64,000 nt of DNA from CATOSP01 sp965205385. Lineage in GTDB: Bacteria; Chloroflexota; Dehalococcoidia; Lucifugimonadales; UBA3495. Each line of letters starts with the position of its first letter. The first letter of the stretch is position 1. The notes under the pieces were generated by a model. It was not told the DNA's origin, did no database searches, and worked only from the letters and a program-made list of their open reading frames with translations. Shown here one piece after another: positions 8,025-17,035 of this stretch. A program made the position numbers and the translations under genes. The stretch is taken from positions 372,001 through 436,000 of the forward strand of contig CBDBGS010000008.1 of assembly GCA_965205385.1 (NCBI GenBank), written 5' to 3'.

Positions 8025-10346
8025 ATGTTGGACTACAAGCCAAACATCGTCCTCGCCACCGGCGAATACGATGTGGTGGGCACCCGCCCCATCCGCCACG
8101 ATGGGCCGGACAAAGTGCTGGGCCGGGCGCGGTACGCCGCGGACATCAATTTACCCGGGATGCTTTACGGAAAGTTGTACCGGAGCCCCCACCCCCACGC
8201 GCGGATCAAGAGCATCGACGCCACTCGGGCGCTTGCACTGCCCGGAGTGAAGGCCGTGGTCACCGCGGCGGACTTCCCTGAAGTTTCCGCGGCGTTGGCC
8301 GACCAGGAAGAGGGCGGCACGGTCAACTACGGCTTCTACACCCGCAACATTATGGCCAGGGAGAAAGCCCTATACAAAGGCCATGCCATAGCGGCGATCG
8401 CGGCCACGTCCCAACACGTTGCGGAACAGGCCCTGGAACTGCTGGACGTGCAATTCGAGGTGCTGCCTACCGTCCTGACGGTGGAGGACGCAACGAAAGA
8501 AGGCGCGGCCCTCCTTCACGAGCGGTTGGTCACCGGGGCGAGTCCCAACGCCAGGGCCGGCGGCTGGGGTACGGAAGAGGAGACCAACGGTTCGAACGTT
8601 GCCAACAGGTTCGAGTTCACCGCCGGAGACCTGGAGAAGGGTTTCCAGGAAGCCGACGTGATTGTGGAGCGGGAGTTTACCACAAAGCCCGTTCATCAGG
8701 GATATATTGAACCGCATTCGGCAACAGCTCAGTGGAACACTGACGACAGCGTGACCATCTGGTGCAGCAGCCAGGGCCATTTCGCCCTTCGCGACCATAC
8801 TTCAGTGGTGCTGGGCATTGGCGTGTCCAAGGTCAAGATAATCCCCATGGAGATCGGCGGCGGCTTCGGTGGCAAAGGACAGGGTGGTTGCTACCTGGAG
8901 CCGGTGGCGGCGGCCCTCGCCCACAAGGCCGGGCAGCCCGTGAAGTTAACCATGACCCGGACCGAGGTATTCGAGGGCACGGGGCCCACTTCCGGCAGCG
9001 TCATCAAGATGAAGATGGGCGCGACGAACGATGGCAAGATCACCGCCGCGGAAGCCCACTTAATCTATCTGGCGGGCGCGTTCCCGGGTTCGCCGGTCCC
9101 TTCGGGCTGCCGGACGATGCTGGCGCCCTATGACATCGCCAATGCCTATGTCGAGGGAGTGGACGTGGTCGTCAACACCCAGAAAACCTCGGCATACAGG
9201 GCTCCCGGGTCCCCCGCGGCGGCCTTCGCCGCCGAGTCGGTTATCGACGAGATCTGCCAGAAGATATCGATGGACCCGGTGGACTTCCGGATGCGGAACG
9301 CCGCCAAGGAAGGGACCCGGCAGGCGACCGGGCCGGTCTTCCGGCGTATCGGTTTTGAAGAATGCCTGCAGGCTGCCCAGCAGCACTCCCATCTGGCCGC
9401 ACCGTTGGAAGGCCCCAACCGTGGCCGGGGCGTGGCGGCAGGCGCCTGGTTCAACGGCTCCGGCCCGGCCAGCGCGGTGGCCAGCGTCAACCCCGACGGC
9501 ACGATTAGCCTGGTGGAGGGTTCCCCGGACATCGGCGGAAGCCGCGTCGCGATGGCGATGCACGTGGCAGAGGTGCTGGGCATCCCGGTTGAAGAGGTCA
9601 AGCCCGCCGTGGTCGACACCGACTCCATCGGCTATAGCTCCGGTGCGGGCGGAAGCGGTGTGACCTTCAAGATGGGCACCGCCTGCTACGATGCTGCCGT
9701 GGACATCAAGCTCCAGATGGTCGAGCGGGCAGCCAGCATTTGGCAGGTCGAGGCCGACGACGTGGAATACGACGGAGGGGTCCTGCAGCACAAGCGCGAC
9801 CCGGAACTGAGGACCGACTTTAAGACCCTGGCGCGGCGGCTGAACGGCACCGGAGGTCCCATCGTGGGACGTGGCACCACCAACCCGGCTGGCGTGGGCA
9901 ACGCTTTCGCCCTGCACATCGTGGACGTCGAGGTGGACCCGGACACGGGTAAAGTGGATATCCTCCGCTACACGTCGATTCAGGATGCGGGCAAGGCGAT
10001 CCACCCCAGCTACGTTGAAGGGCAGATGCAAGGCGGAGCGGTCCAGGGGATCGGCTGGGCGTTGAACGAAGAATACTACTTCAACGACCAGGGCCAGATG
10101 ATGAATTCCAGCTTCCTGGACTACCGAATGCCCACCAGCCTGGACCTGCCGATGATGGACACGGTGATCGTCGAGGTCCCCAACCCCGGCCATCCCTTCG
10201 GCGTGCGCGGCACGGGAGAGGTGCCCTTGGTGCCTCCGATGGCGGCGATAGCAAACGCCATCAACGACGCGATTGGCGTGCGCATGGTGAAGCTGCCCAT
10301 GTCGCCGGGCGCCATTCTGGAGACTATGTGGGAACAAGGCAAGTGA
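8025..10346 (+). CDS. Xanthine dehydrogenase-family large subunit (molybdopterin-binding)
   Basis: A 773-residue molybdenum hydroxylase large subunit (CoxL/XdhA type), hydroxylating an unknown, probably aldehyde, N-heterocyclic or aromatic substrate. The N-terminal ald_xan_dh_C domain begins VGTRPIRHDGPDKVLGRARYA. Cofactor-binding landmarks follow: EIGGGFGGKG near residue 280, AYRAPGSP near 389, and the C-terminal RGTGEVPLVPP near 728, whose Glu matches the catalytic base of the family. ATG 8025 has GGAGGGA five bases upstream. The FAD-binding medium and [2Fe-2S] small subunits that normally accompany it are not encoded nearby, so they must come from elsewhere or the enzyme uses another acceptor. 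A strong terminator follows at 10406. Confidence 0.9.
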   Translation: MLDYKPNIVLATGEYDVVGTRPIRHDGPDKVLGRARYAADINLPGMLYGKLYRSPHPHARIKSIDATRALALPGVKAVVTAADFPEVSAALADQEEGGTVNYGFYTRNIMAREKALYKGHAIAAIAATSQHVAEQALELLDVQFEVLPTVLTVEDATKEGAALLHERLVTGASPNARAGGWGTEEETNGSNVANRFEFTAGDLEKGFQEADVIVEREFTTKPVHQGYIEPHSATAQWNTDDSVTIWCSSQGHFALRDHTSVVLGIGVSKVKIIPMEIGGGFGGKGQGGCYLEPVAAALAHKAGQPVKLTMTRTEVFEGTGPTSGSVIKMKMGATNDGKITAAEAHLIYLAGAFPGSPVPSGCRTMLAPYDIANAYVEGVDVVVNTQKTSAYRAPGSPAAAFAAESVIDEICQKISMDPVDFRMRNAAKEGTRQATGPVFRRIGFEECLQAAQQHSHLAAPLEGPNRGRGVAAGAWFNGSGPASAVASVNPDGTISLVEGSPDIGGSRVAMAMHVAEVLGIPVEEVKPAVVDTDSIGYSSGAGGSGVTFKMGTACYDAAVDIKLQMVERAASIWQVEADDVEYDGGVLQHKRDPELRTDFKTLARRLNGTGGPIVGRGTTNPAGVGNAFALHIVDVEVDPDTGKVDILRYTSIQDAGKAIHPSYVEGQMQGGAVQGIGWALNEEYYFNDQGQMMNSSFLDYRMPTSLDLPMMDTVIVEVPNPGHPFGVRGTGEVPLVPPMAAIANAINDAIGVRMVKLPMSPGAILETMWEQGK

Positions 10347-10405
10347 AGCTAAGCTAACGCCAAGTTCCCCAGTGATCCATATCTGAGGGAACCCGATGGG
10401 CAACC

Positions 10406-10443
10406 AAAACCCGGCCCGGGAGGTGACTCCCAGGCCGGGTTTT
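10406..10443 (+). terminator. Intrinsic terminator after the molybdopterin oxidoreductase
   Basis: Perfect 11-bp inverted repeat AAAACCCGGCC / GGCCGGGTTTT with a 16-base loop; the right arm ends in a T run. It works in either direction. Confidence 0.88.
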
Positions 10444-10471
10444 GAACATTGGGGCGCTCTTGATTCTTCTA

Positions 10472-10500
10472 TTGACAGGGCAAAACCGAAAGTCTATAGT
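10472..10500 (+). promoter_or_regulatory. Sigma-70-type promoter for the peptide/nickel ABC operon
   Basis: TTGACA at 10472-10477 and TATAGT at 10495-10500, spaced by exactly 17 bases, just after a terminator and about 210 bases before the binding-protein start. The rest of 10347-10710 shows nothing else recognisable, so the long leader may be untranslated. Confidence 0.7.
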
Positions 10501-10710
10501 CTACTGACCCTCCGACCGGAATATGGTCGAAGGGACAAATGCTCTGGCCGAAATATCGTGCAATAACATAGTTAAGTGGGGTAACAATTCGGAAGAGTGA
10601 TGTAGTGTGTACGTAATTCGTAATCAATAACCTATGACACCCATCCAATGGAAGCAAGCCACGACAAGTTAGCTCCAATAACCCCAAAACGAGGACTCGG
10701 AGGATAGGCA

Positions 10711-12564
10711 ATGTCAGGTTGGTGGTTCGCAAAACCCAAAGTCATCTTATTTATGCCCCTGGTGCTGTTGTTGTTGTTTGTATTCGCCTGTGGCGGGGCT
10801 GCGGTGGAACCGGAAGTCCGTGAAGTCGAGGTTACCAGGGAAGTGGTGAAAGAGGTACCCAAGGAAGTCGTCCAACAGGTCGAGGTCATCAAAGAAGTAG
10901 AGAAAGAAGTAGAGAAGGAAGTGGTGAAGGAGGTCCAGAAGGAGGTCTCGGTCGTGGTTACGGCCACTCCTGGGCTCACAGCCACTCCCGATACGTCGGC
11001 CAAGTCCGGCGGGTTCATCAACATGCAGCAGTACGCCGACGTTCGGCAGCGGCTGGTCCACCAGTCGTCCATCCTAAACATGACCCTTTCCCCAATGATG
11101 AACCTGCTGGTGGAGTACAACCCCGAGACGGCGGACACGACCGACATTCGCTGCGACATCTGCACGTCCTGGGACCTGGCTGCCGACGGGATGACCTACA
11201 CCTTCCACCTGAATAAGGATGCGAAGTGGTGGGACGGCACTCCCGTCACCTCCAAGGACATTTGGTTCGCCATGGAGAGCATGGTCAATCCGGACCAGTT
11301 TGAGATTCTGGAGGGCAGGTCGACATCGTCCACGGTCAACACAGAACTATATGTTGACACCGGCGCAACCAGGGAAATCGACCAGTACACTGTTGAAGTC
11401 AAGACCAAGTTCCCCGCCGCAGCCTTCCTCGCGGCCTTGGCCGTCGAAACGAACGCGGTGCAATCTTACAAGACCGTTATTGAAGACGGAATCGTCCAGG
11501 GCGGCAGGGACTTGAGCGCCATCAATGGGTCCGGGGCTTTCAAGTTCGTGGACTACGTCAGCGGAGTCTCCGTTGAGTACACCAAGAACCGGGACTACTG
11601 GAAGCCCGGTAAGCCCTACATCGACGGTATGAAGCATTTCATCATCACGGACGCGGGCCGCGCCATCGCCGCTTACAAGACCGGGCAGATACTGACCACC
11701 AACTGGATTACCAACCTGACGACGCTGGAAGCCCAGAAGCTGGACGAGGAGATGGACAACCTCACCGTTCACTACGGAGGGCCGACAGGCTGGCAGGCGG
11801 TCACCGTTAACACCACCAAGGCCCCCTTCGATGACCCGAACGTCCGCCAGGCCATTCACCTGGCGCTGCACCGCCAACCTATCATCCAGGCCGTCAGCGG
11901 CGGCAATGACGCAATGGGCTACATGATTCCGGAAGGCTTCTGGTTCAGCCGCTCTGCCGAAGAGTACGTTGTCATGCCAGGGTACCGGGAACTTAACGGA
12001 GAGAAACACCCCGACGACATAGCCGGGGCCAAGAGTCTGCTGACAGAAGCCGGCATCACAGGAGCCGTACCCATCCAGCTTACCGCGCGCAACTGCTGCG
12101 GCTACCCGGACCGGGCCGTCCTGGTCAAGGAGCAGTTGCAGGACGTGTTCGGCTGGGAAATTGAAATCCGCATTATGGAAGCCGGCGCTGGCTTCGATGC
12201 TTACTGGGCCGGGGACTTCGAGATGATGGTGCAGGGTCACGGGCTCCACTTCGCCGACCCGGATTCCCTCATGGTCAAGTGGGTGCGCGGCACCCTTCCC
12301 CAGTGGATGGGCGGCGGCAGGGGCAAGTTCTGGACCATCACCGCGATTGAGGACCTGTACTACGAGCAGCAGCAGGAATCCGACTTGGAAAAGCGGAAGG
12401 CCATAGTCCACGAAATGGCGAGAATCGCCCAGGAAGAGGGCGGCGCAAACTTCCCGCTCTACTGGGGCCTGCGTAACCATCCGCTGGAGCACCGCATTCA
12501 GAACTACAACTTCGAATTGTGGAACAAGAAGTGGGAGAACATCTGGTGCGACCCAGCTTGCTGA
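10711..12564 (+). CDS. Peptide/nickel-type ABC transporter substrate-binding lipoprotein
   Basis: A 617-residue SBP_bac_5 (OppA/DppA/NikA-type) solute receptor. The signal peptide ends in LLLFVFAC with the lipidated Cys at residue 27. Residues ~34-75 form a charged repetitive linker of E-V-x-K-E-V units (REVEVTREVVKEVPKEV and similar), probably a rigid helix or coiled coil; then a Thr-rich spacer and the binding domain, with family patterns such as DGMTYTFHLNKDAKWWDGTPVTSKD and DDPNVRQAIHLALHR. GGAGGATA precedes the ATG. Two permease genes follow, but no ATPase genes are nearby, so shared ATPases encoded elsewhere must energise it. Ligand unknown. Confidence 0.9.
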   Translation: MSGWWFAKPKVILFMPLVLLLLFVFACGGAAVEPEVREVEVTREVVKEVPKEVVQQVEVIKEVEKEVEKEVVKEVQKEVSVVVTATPGLTATPDTSAKSGGFINMQQYADVRQRLVHQSSILNMTLSPMMNLLVEYNPETADTTDIRCDICTSWDLAADGMTYTFHLNKDAKWWDGTPVTSKDIWFAMESMVNPDQFEILEGRSTSSTVNTELYVDTGATREIDQYTVEVKTKFPAAAFLAALAVETNAVQSYKTVIEDGIVQGGRDLSAINGSGAFKFVDYVSGVSVEYTKNRDYWKPGKPYIDGMKHFIITDAGRAIAAYKTGQILTTNWITNLTTLEAQKLDEEMDNLTVHYGGPTGWQAVTVNTTKAPFDDPNVRQAIHLALHRQPIIQAVSGGNDAMGYMIPEGFWFSRSAEEYVVMPGYRELNGEKHPDDIAGAKSLLTEAGITGAVPIQLTARNCCGYPDRAVLVKEQLQDVFGWEIEIRIMEAGAGFDAYWAGDFEMMVQGHGLHFADPDSLMVKWVRGTLPQWMGGGRGKFWTITAIEDLYYEQQQESDLEKRKAIVHEMARIAQEEGGANFPLYWGLRNHPLEHRIQNYNFELWNKKWENIWCDPAC

Positions 12565-12588
12565 CCCACACTACCAACCAGGGGAACC

Positions 12589-12627
12589 GGCAGTCCGGGC
12601 TCGGCGGCGTCGCCGGGCCTGACTGCC
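12589..12627 (+). promoter_or_regulatory. Stem-loop between binding-protein and permease genes
   Basis: GGCAGTC (12589-12595) pairs with GACTGCC (12621-12627), with further GC pairing inside. The downstream T run is weak. Such hairpins after binding-protein genes commonly protect the upstream mRNA or cause partial termination, giving excess binding protein over permease (established pattern; inferred here). Confidence 0.6.
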
Positions 12628-12664
12628 TTTCATTGTTACCCCTCAAGCGTAAGGGCGACACCGT

Positions 12665-13636
12665 ATGAAAACCTACGTAGCAAAACGGGCCCTTCTCTTC
12701 GTCCCCACGATGTTCCTGGTGACGGTCGCGGTGTTTGTCATCATGCGAATTGTGCCGGGAGACCCCGCGCTTATCATTCTGGGCGAGGGGGAGGATGGCG
12801 CAGCCGATAACCTCACCGAGGCAAAACTAGCCAAACTGCGGGCCAAACTGGGCACCGACCGGCCTATTTACGTCCAGTACGGGACGTGGGTCGGCAACAT
12901 GCTCAAAGGAAACCTGGGTGACTCTTACTTTTATGAAGGAAGACCTCAGGTCACTTACTATCTGAAGGACCGGATTCCCACGACCGTCGAGTTGGCCCTC
13001 ATGTCCCTGATACTGGCCTCTGTCGTGGCGGTGCCCCTGGGAGTCCTGTCAGCGATAAAACAGGACAGTGTCTCCGACTATGCGGCAAGGATTGTCACCC
13101 TTCTTGGCATTGCGCTGCCCAACTTCTGGGTAGCGGTGATGACCATCTTCTTTTTGGTCCTCATTTTCCAATGGGCCCCGCCGTTGGCATACGAAAAGGC
13201 ATGGAACGATCCGTGGACCAACTTCCAGCAGCTTATTTTCCCTGCCATCGCTCTGGGCACTTCAAATATGGCGTTTATCGCCCGGATCACCCGGTCGGCC
13301 ATGCTGGAAGTGCTGCGGGAGGACTACATACGCACCGCCCGCTCCAAGGGTCTTGCGGAACGGGTGATCGTTTACCGTCATGCGCTGAGGAACGCCCTGC
13401 TGCCGGTGGTCACGCTGTTTGGCTTTGAATTGGGGCGACTCATTTCAGGCACGGTAATAATTGAGACTATATTCCTGGTGCCTGGTATGGGTAAGCTATT
13501 GATTGACAGCATCGGGAACCGCGACTTTCCAATGATCCAGGCCGTGGTGTTGGTGATCGCTGTCACTGTGCTGGTAATGAACCTGTTTGCCGACCTGCTG
13601 TACGCTTGGCTGGATCCCCGAATCCGCTACAGCTAA
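12665..13636 (+). CDS. DppB/OppB-type ABC permease
   Basis: A 323-residue first permease of the dipeptide/oligopeptide/nickel importer. It has the typical N-terminal helix with a downstream RIVPGDPA motif, and the BPD_transp_1 domain with the EAA loop RSAMLEVLREDYIRTARSKGL followed by RNALLPVVT and the ETIFLVPGMGKLL segment. About six membrane helices. Its gene lies 100 bases after the binding protein, separated by the stem-loop at 12589, and 37 bases before the second permease. Confidence 0.93.
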   Translation: MKTYVAKRALLFVPTMFLVTVAVFVIMRIVPGDPALIILGEGEDGAADNLTEAKLAKLRAKLGTDRPIYVQYGTWVGNMLKGNLGDSYFYEGRPQVTYYLKDRIPTTVELALMSLILASVVAVPLGVLSAIKQDSVSDYAARIVTLLGIALPNFWVAVMTIFFLVLIFQWAPPLAYEKAWNDPWTNFQQLIFPAIALGTSNMAFIARITRSAMLEVLREDYIRTARSKGLAERVIVYRHALRNALLPVVTLFGFELGRLISGTVIIETIFLVPGMGKLLIDSIGNRDFPMIQAVVLVIAVTVLVMNLFADLLYAWLDPRIRYS

Positions 13637-13673
13637 GGTCGATTTACGATCCGGAGTCGTGGCGAGAGAAAAT

Positions 13674-14615
13674 ATGAGCCTGGATAGAGGAAGCGAAGCC
13701 GCACGGGGCGGCGAGTTCGTCCAAGTTGAGCCTGGCGTGGTCATAGCGCTGAGGCCAAAGCGTACACTGTGGCTAAACGTAGTGTACTTTGCGACGCGTA
13801 AACCCCTGGGCGCATTCGGGGCGACGGTCGCTATCATTTTGGTGATCCTGGCTGCGTTCGCGGGGGTCATATCCACACACGACCCGTATCGGACCAACGT
13901 GCAATCAGGCGCTCAGTATGCAAACCCTTCCGCTGAACATTGGTTCGGAGGCGACCATTTGGGCCGGGACGTCTTCAGCCGTGTTATTCACGGTGCGCGG
14001 GTCTCTCTGTACGTGGGTGTTGCGTCGGCTTTCCTGGGTTCTTCAATGGGCCTCATTCTGGGCGTGGCCAGCGTCCAATTGGGGGGAAAGGTAGACTTGG
14101 CCGTTCAACGGGTCGTGGACGCCATGATGGCGTTTCCGGGCCTTATTCTGGCCATCGCCATCATGTCCGCTTTAGGGGCGTCGGTGCACAACGTGGTTAT
14201 CGCTCTGACCGTGGCGTTCGTACCGAGCACGGCGCGAATCGTTCGGTCCCAGTCCCTGGCAATTATTGAGATGGACTATGTCCTGGCGGCCCGGGCCGTG
14301 GGCGCCGGAAACTGGCGCATAATTCTGAGGCACATCATTCCCAACATTTTCGCCCTGTACCTGGTCGTACTCACATTCTACATTGGCGGGGCGATAATCT
14401 CCGAGGCTGGACTGAGTTTCCTGGGAGTGGGTAGCCCCATAGATACTCCGTCCTGGGGCGGTATGCTCAGCGGAGCGACCAGGCAGTACGTGAGCCTGGC
14501 CCCCTGGTTGGCGGTGTTCCCCGGGCTGGCGATATTCGTCGTGGTATTCTCCTGGAACGTTTTGGGGGACGCGCTGCGAGACGTTTTGGACCCGCGCCTG
14601 AGAGGGACAGACTAA
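13674..14615 (+). CDS. DppC/OppC-type ABC permease
   Basis: Second permease (313 residues from ATG 13674, chosen because the frame upstream overlaps the previous gene and lacks similarity). An N-terminal hydrophilic segment is followed by an OppC-type first helix, the family pattern HWFGGDHLGRDVFSRVIHGAR, and the EAA loop IEMDYVLAARAVGAGNWRII with RHIIPN. ISEAGLSFLGVG and PSWGGML are characteristic. It forms the heterodimeric channel with the DppB-like protein. No DppD/DppF ATPases follow. Confidence 0.93.
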   Translation: MSLDRGSEAARGGEFVQVEPGVVIALRPKRTLWLNVVYFATRKPLGAFGATVAIILVILAAFAGVISTHDPYRTNVQSGAQYANPSAEHWFGGDHLGRDVFSRVIHGARVSLYVGVASAFLGSSMGLILGVASVQLGGKVDLAVQRVVDAMMAFPGLILAIAIMSALGASVHNVVIALTVAFVPSTARIVRSQSLAIIEMDYVLAARAVGAGNWRIILRHIIPNIFALYLVVLTFYIGGAIISEAGLSFLGVGSPIDTPSWGGMLSGATRQYVSLAPWLAVFPGLAIFVVVFSWNVLGDALRDVLDPRLRGTD

Positions 14616-14646
14616 AGAGGTGGATCGACCCTTGAGGCATCGGCGG

Positions 14647-15138
14647 ATGAGGATGCAAACTGTGAAGTCATTTTTGTTGGTTCTGGCAGCCCTGATTACA
14701 TTGATGGCTATGGTCGCCTGCGGTGGTGGGGCGGGATCCAGCGCCGACCAGGCCGAGGAAGTGGCGAAAGCAGAGGAAGCGGCTGTGGCCGCCGGATACG
14801 TGCCGGCTGCTAGAATGGCAGAGCACATAGACCAGGACGTGACCGTTCAGGGCACTGTAGCCGATTATATTCGAGTCACAGGTTCCGGGTCCGGGAAGCC
14901 GACTCTTCTCCTCTTCGACCTGACCGCGGCCATGTCGATGGGCTCCAAAGTTTCCGACCTCAAGACTCCCGATAGCACTGCGGTCCTGATTTGGCGGGAG
15001 GACAGCAAGAACTTTCCCTCCGAATTCAGGACATTCTATACAGGCAAGACGATTTGCGTGACGGGCACGGTCGAGATGTTCCAAGATAATCCGGTAATCA
15101 TCGCCAAGGACCAAACCCAGATAGAAGTTGACTGCTAA
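14647..15138 (+). CDS. Lipoprotein with OB-fold-like domain
   Basis: A 163-residue lipoprotein: basic start (MRMQTVKSF), hydrophobic core and lipobox LMAMVAC. A short acidic spacer (EEVAKAEEAAVAA) precedes a compact domain whose pattern (DVTVQGTVADYIRV, KPTLLLFD, FYTGKTICVTGTVEMFQDNPVIIAKDQTQIEV) resembles bacterial OB folds that bind small ligands or nucleic acid. A GTG at 14620 would add nine residues; ATG 14647 is preferred since it gives a normal signal peptide and has GAGG nine bases upstream. It is the last gene before a terminator and may be co-transcribed with the ABC importer. Function unknown. Confidence 0.7.
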   Translation: MRMQTVKSFLLVLAALITLMAMVACGGGAGSSADQAEEVAKAEEAAVAAGYVPAARMAEHIDQDVTVQGTVADYIRVTGSGSGKPTLLLFDLTAAMSMGSKVSDLKTPDSTAVLIWREDSKNFPSEFRTFYTGKTICVTGTVEMFQDNPVIIAKDQTQIEVDC

Positions 15139-15178
15139 GTCCAAACCTCCAGCCTGTAGGTTTATGGAACTAGTATGA

Positions 15179-15206
15179 GGCCCCGGACTTAAGTCCGGGG
15201 CCTTCC
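15179..15206 (+). terminator. Intrinsic terminator
   Basis: Perfect palindrome GGCCCCGGACTT/AAGTCCGGGGCC at 15179-15202, followed by TTCCT, between the lipoprotein and the SGNH hydrolase gene. Confidence 0.85.
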
Positions 15207-15288
15207 TGATTATGGGTGGTTGGAGGCGGCGTAACCCGGTAAACTGGTGGGCAACAGAATCCAAGTTTCCCATTAGGAGGACTACGAG

Positions 15289-16320
15289 ATGGCCCAAAAA
15301 GTACGACCCGACGATGCGAGGCTCAATTGGCAGGGCGCGATTTCCTTCGATGATACGGACCAGTGGAGGATGCCTTGGCGCATTCCCTTCGACGACCGTT
15401 CGCTTTTTCCCCCTGACGCAATGCGAGACCGGGCAGCCATGCCCGCCGGGGTTAGGATTTCATGCCACAGCGACACTCAGGTGTTGGCGGGATCCGTGGA
15501 GATTCCAGCGCCGCTTGCGGATGAGGCCAGTGGCATAGACCTGTATTGCGATGGACAGTTCGAGGGATCGATGCCGCTTGAGGGGCAGTCGAGCTTCCGC
15601 TTTGAAGGACTACCATCGGGCGAAAAGCTCATCGAGCTTTGGCTGCCGCAGCATGGGGAATTCCGGTTGCGGGGACTGGAGTTTTCGGACGGCGCCTCTA
15701 TTGCGCCCTGCGAGGACACTCGGCCCAAGTGGATCACCTACGGCAGTTCCATCACCCACTGCAGGACTGCCGAGAGTCCCAGCTTTACATGGCCCGCAGT
15801 GGCGGCGCGCCAGTCAGATTACAACCTGACATGCCTGGGTTATGGAGGCAACTGCCACCTGGAGCCGATGGTCGCACGCATGATACGAGGGCTTCCGGCC
15901 GACTTTATTTCGATTAAGGTGGGGATCAATGTCCACAACTCCGGCAGCATGAATACACGCACCTTCCAGGCGGCCATTATTGGCTTCGTCCACATCGTCC
16001 GGGAGAAGCACCCCGACACTCCCTTCGTAGTGGTGTCACCCATCTTCTCGCCACCTAGGGAGACGGGTCCCAACGCGGTGGGCTTTACGCTGGTGGACAT
16101 GCGCCAAGAGGTTGCGGAGGCTGTCCAGGCTATGAAGGACCGAGGCGATTCCAGCCTGCATTACGTCGACGGCTTGGACATCTTTGGCCCGGACCTGGCA
16201 CACCTGCTACCCGACGACCTTCACCCCAACGCCGAGGGTTACAAGATCATGGGGCGGAACTTCGTGGAGAAGGTGGCCAACAAGTTCTTCGTCAGCGCTC
16301 AGAAGGCGGCGGTGGGATAG
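15289..16320 (+). CDS. Two-domain SGNH/GDSL-family hydrolase
   Basis: A 343-residue putative carbohydrate esterase or lipase-like hydrolase. The N-terminal ~140 residues form a beta-rich domain of the kind that precedes some SGNH enzymes. The C-terminal SGNH domain has block I YGSSITH (nucleophile Ser near 152), block II Gly in LGYGGNCHLE, block III KVGINVHNSGS (Asn replaced by context GIN) and block V DDLHPNAEGY with the catalytic Asp and His. No signal peptide, so it is probably cytoplasmic. The ATG has TTAGGAGG upstream. The HAD phosphatase gene follows 16 bases later, suggesting a two-gene unit. Confidence 0.85.
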   Translation: MAQKVRPDDARLNWQGAISFDDTDQWRMPWRIPFDDRSLFPPDAMRDRAAMPAGVRISCHSDTQVLAGSVEIPAPLADEASGIDLYCDGQFEGSMPLEGQSSFRFEGLPSGEKLIELWLPQHGEFRLRGLEFSDGASIAPCEDTRPKWITYGSSITHCRTAESPSFTWPAVAARQSDYNLTCLGYGGNCHLEPMVARMIRGLPADFISIKVGINVHNSGSMNTRTFQAAIIGFVHIVREKHPDTPFVVVSPIFSPPRETGPNAVGFTLVDMRQEVAEAVQAMKDRGDSSLHYVDGLDIFGPDLAHLLPDDLHPNAEGYKIMGRNFVEKVANKFFVSAQKAAVG

Positions 16321-16336
16321 AGGGTTAAGAATCGCA

Positions 16337-17035
16337 ATGCGATACGACGCGGTAATCTTCGACCTGTTCGGGACCCTGGTCGATAACCCGGCCTACCTGG
16401 GGGATGGGACCGGTGGTTGGGATAGCATGATGCTTAGTGTGGCCGATGCGCTGGGCATCGAGTATCTGGCGTATCGGCGGGTGTGGACCGAAACCGAGGA
16501 TGAGCGTTACACAGGCGCCTACGCTACGATGGAGGAATATCTCCAGTCCATCTGCCTACGCGCTGAGGTCCCAGCGCGTCCGGAAGGGATCGGGCGAGCT
16601 TTGGGAATTCGCCATGAATACTTCCGGACTGTCGTCTCCCCTCGGCCCGACACCATCGCCACCCTGGTGCGGCTGAAGGACACAGGACACAAAACCGGGC
16701 TGATAAGCGATTGCGTACTCGAGGACGCTGAGAATTGGCCTCACACTCAGATGGCTCCGTTGATAGACGTGGCGGTCCTCTCTTGTGAGGTTGGCCTGAG
16801 GAAGCCCGACCCTCGCATCTATCAACTGGTTTGTGACCGCCTTGGCGTCTCCCCCGGAAATTGTCTGTATGTCGGCGACGGTGGAAGCGGTGAGTTGACG
16901 GGGGCCTGGAGCGTGGGTATGAACTCCGTGCTGATCCGGGCGCCTTACGACACGAATAGGGGCGAGCGGGAGGACTGGCGCGGGGTGAAGGTCGCTTACT
17001 TGGAGGAAGTCCTGAGCTTGGTGGAGTCCGGTTAG
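16337..17035 (+). CDS. HAD-superfamily phosphatase
   Basis: A 232-residue HAD hydrolase, likely phosphatase acting on a small phosphorylated metabolite. Motif I is FDLFGTLVD (nucleophile Asp near residue 9), motif II is GLISDC, motif III contains the Lys of GLRKPDPRIY, and motif IV is YVGDGGSGEL. The insert between motifs I and II is a helical cap of the C1 type. ATG 16337 is chosen because the domain starts directly there; the open frame upstream belongs to the overlapping SGNH gene in another frame. Its stop overlaps that of the convergent gene at 17032. Confidence 0.88.
   Translation: MRYDAVIFDLFGTLVDNPAYLGDGTGGWDSMMLSVADALGIEYLAYRRVWTETEDERYTGAYATMEEYLQSICLRAEVPARPEGIGRALGIRHEYFRTVVSPRPDTIATLVRLKDTGHKTGLISDCVLEDAENWPHTQMAPLIDVAVLSCEVGLRKPDPRIYQLVCDRLGVSPGNCLYVGDGGSGELTGAWSVGMNSVLIRAPYDTNRGEREDWRGVKVAYLEEVLSLVESG

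Noticed and set aside
8370..10403. Long minus-strand frames across 8.4-10.4 kb
   Set aside because: High-GC shadows of the molybdopterin oxidoreductase, with no motifs or ribosome-binding sites.
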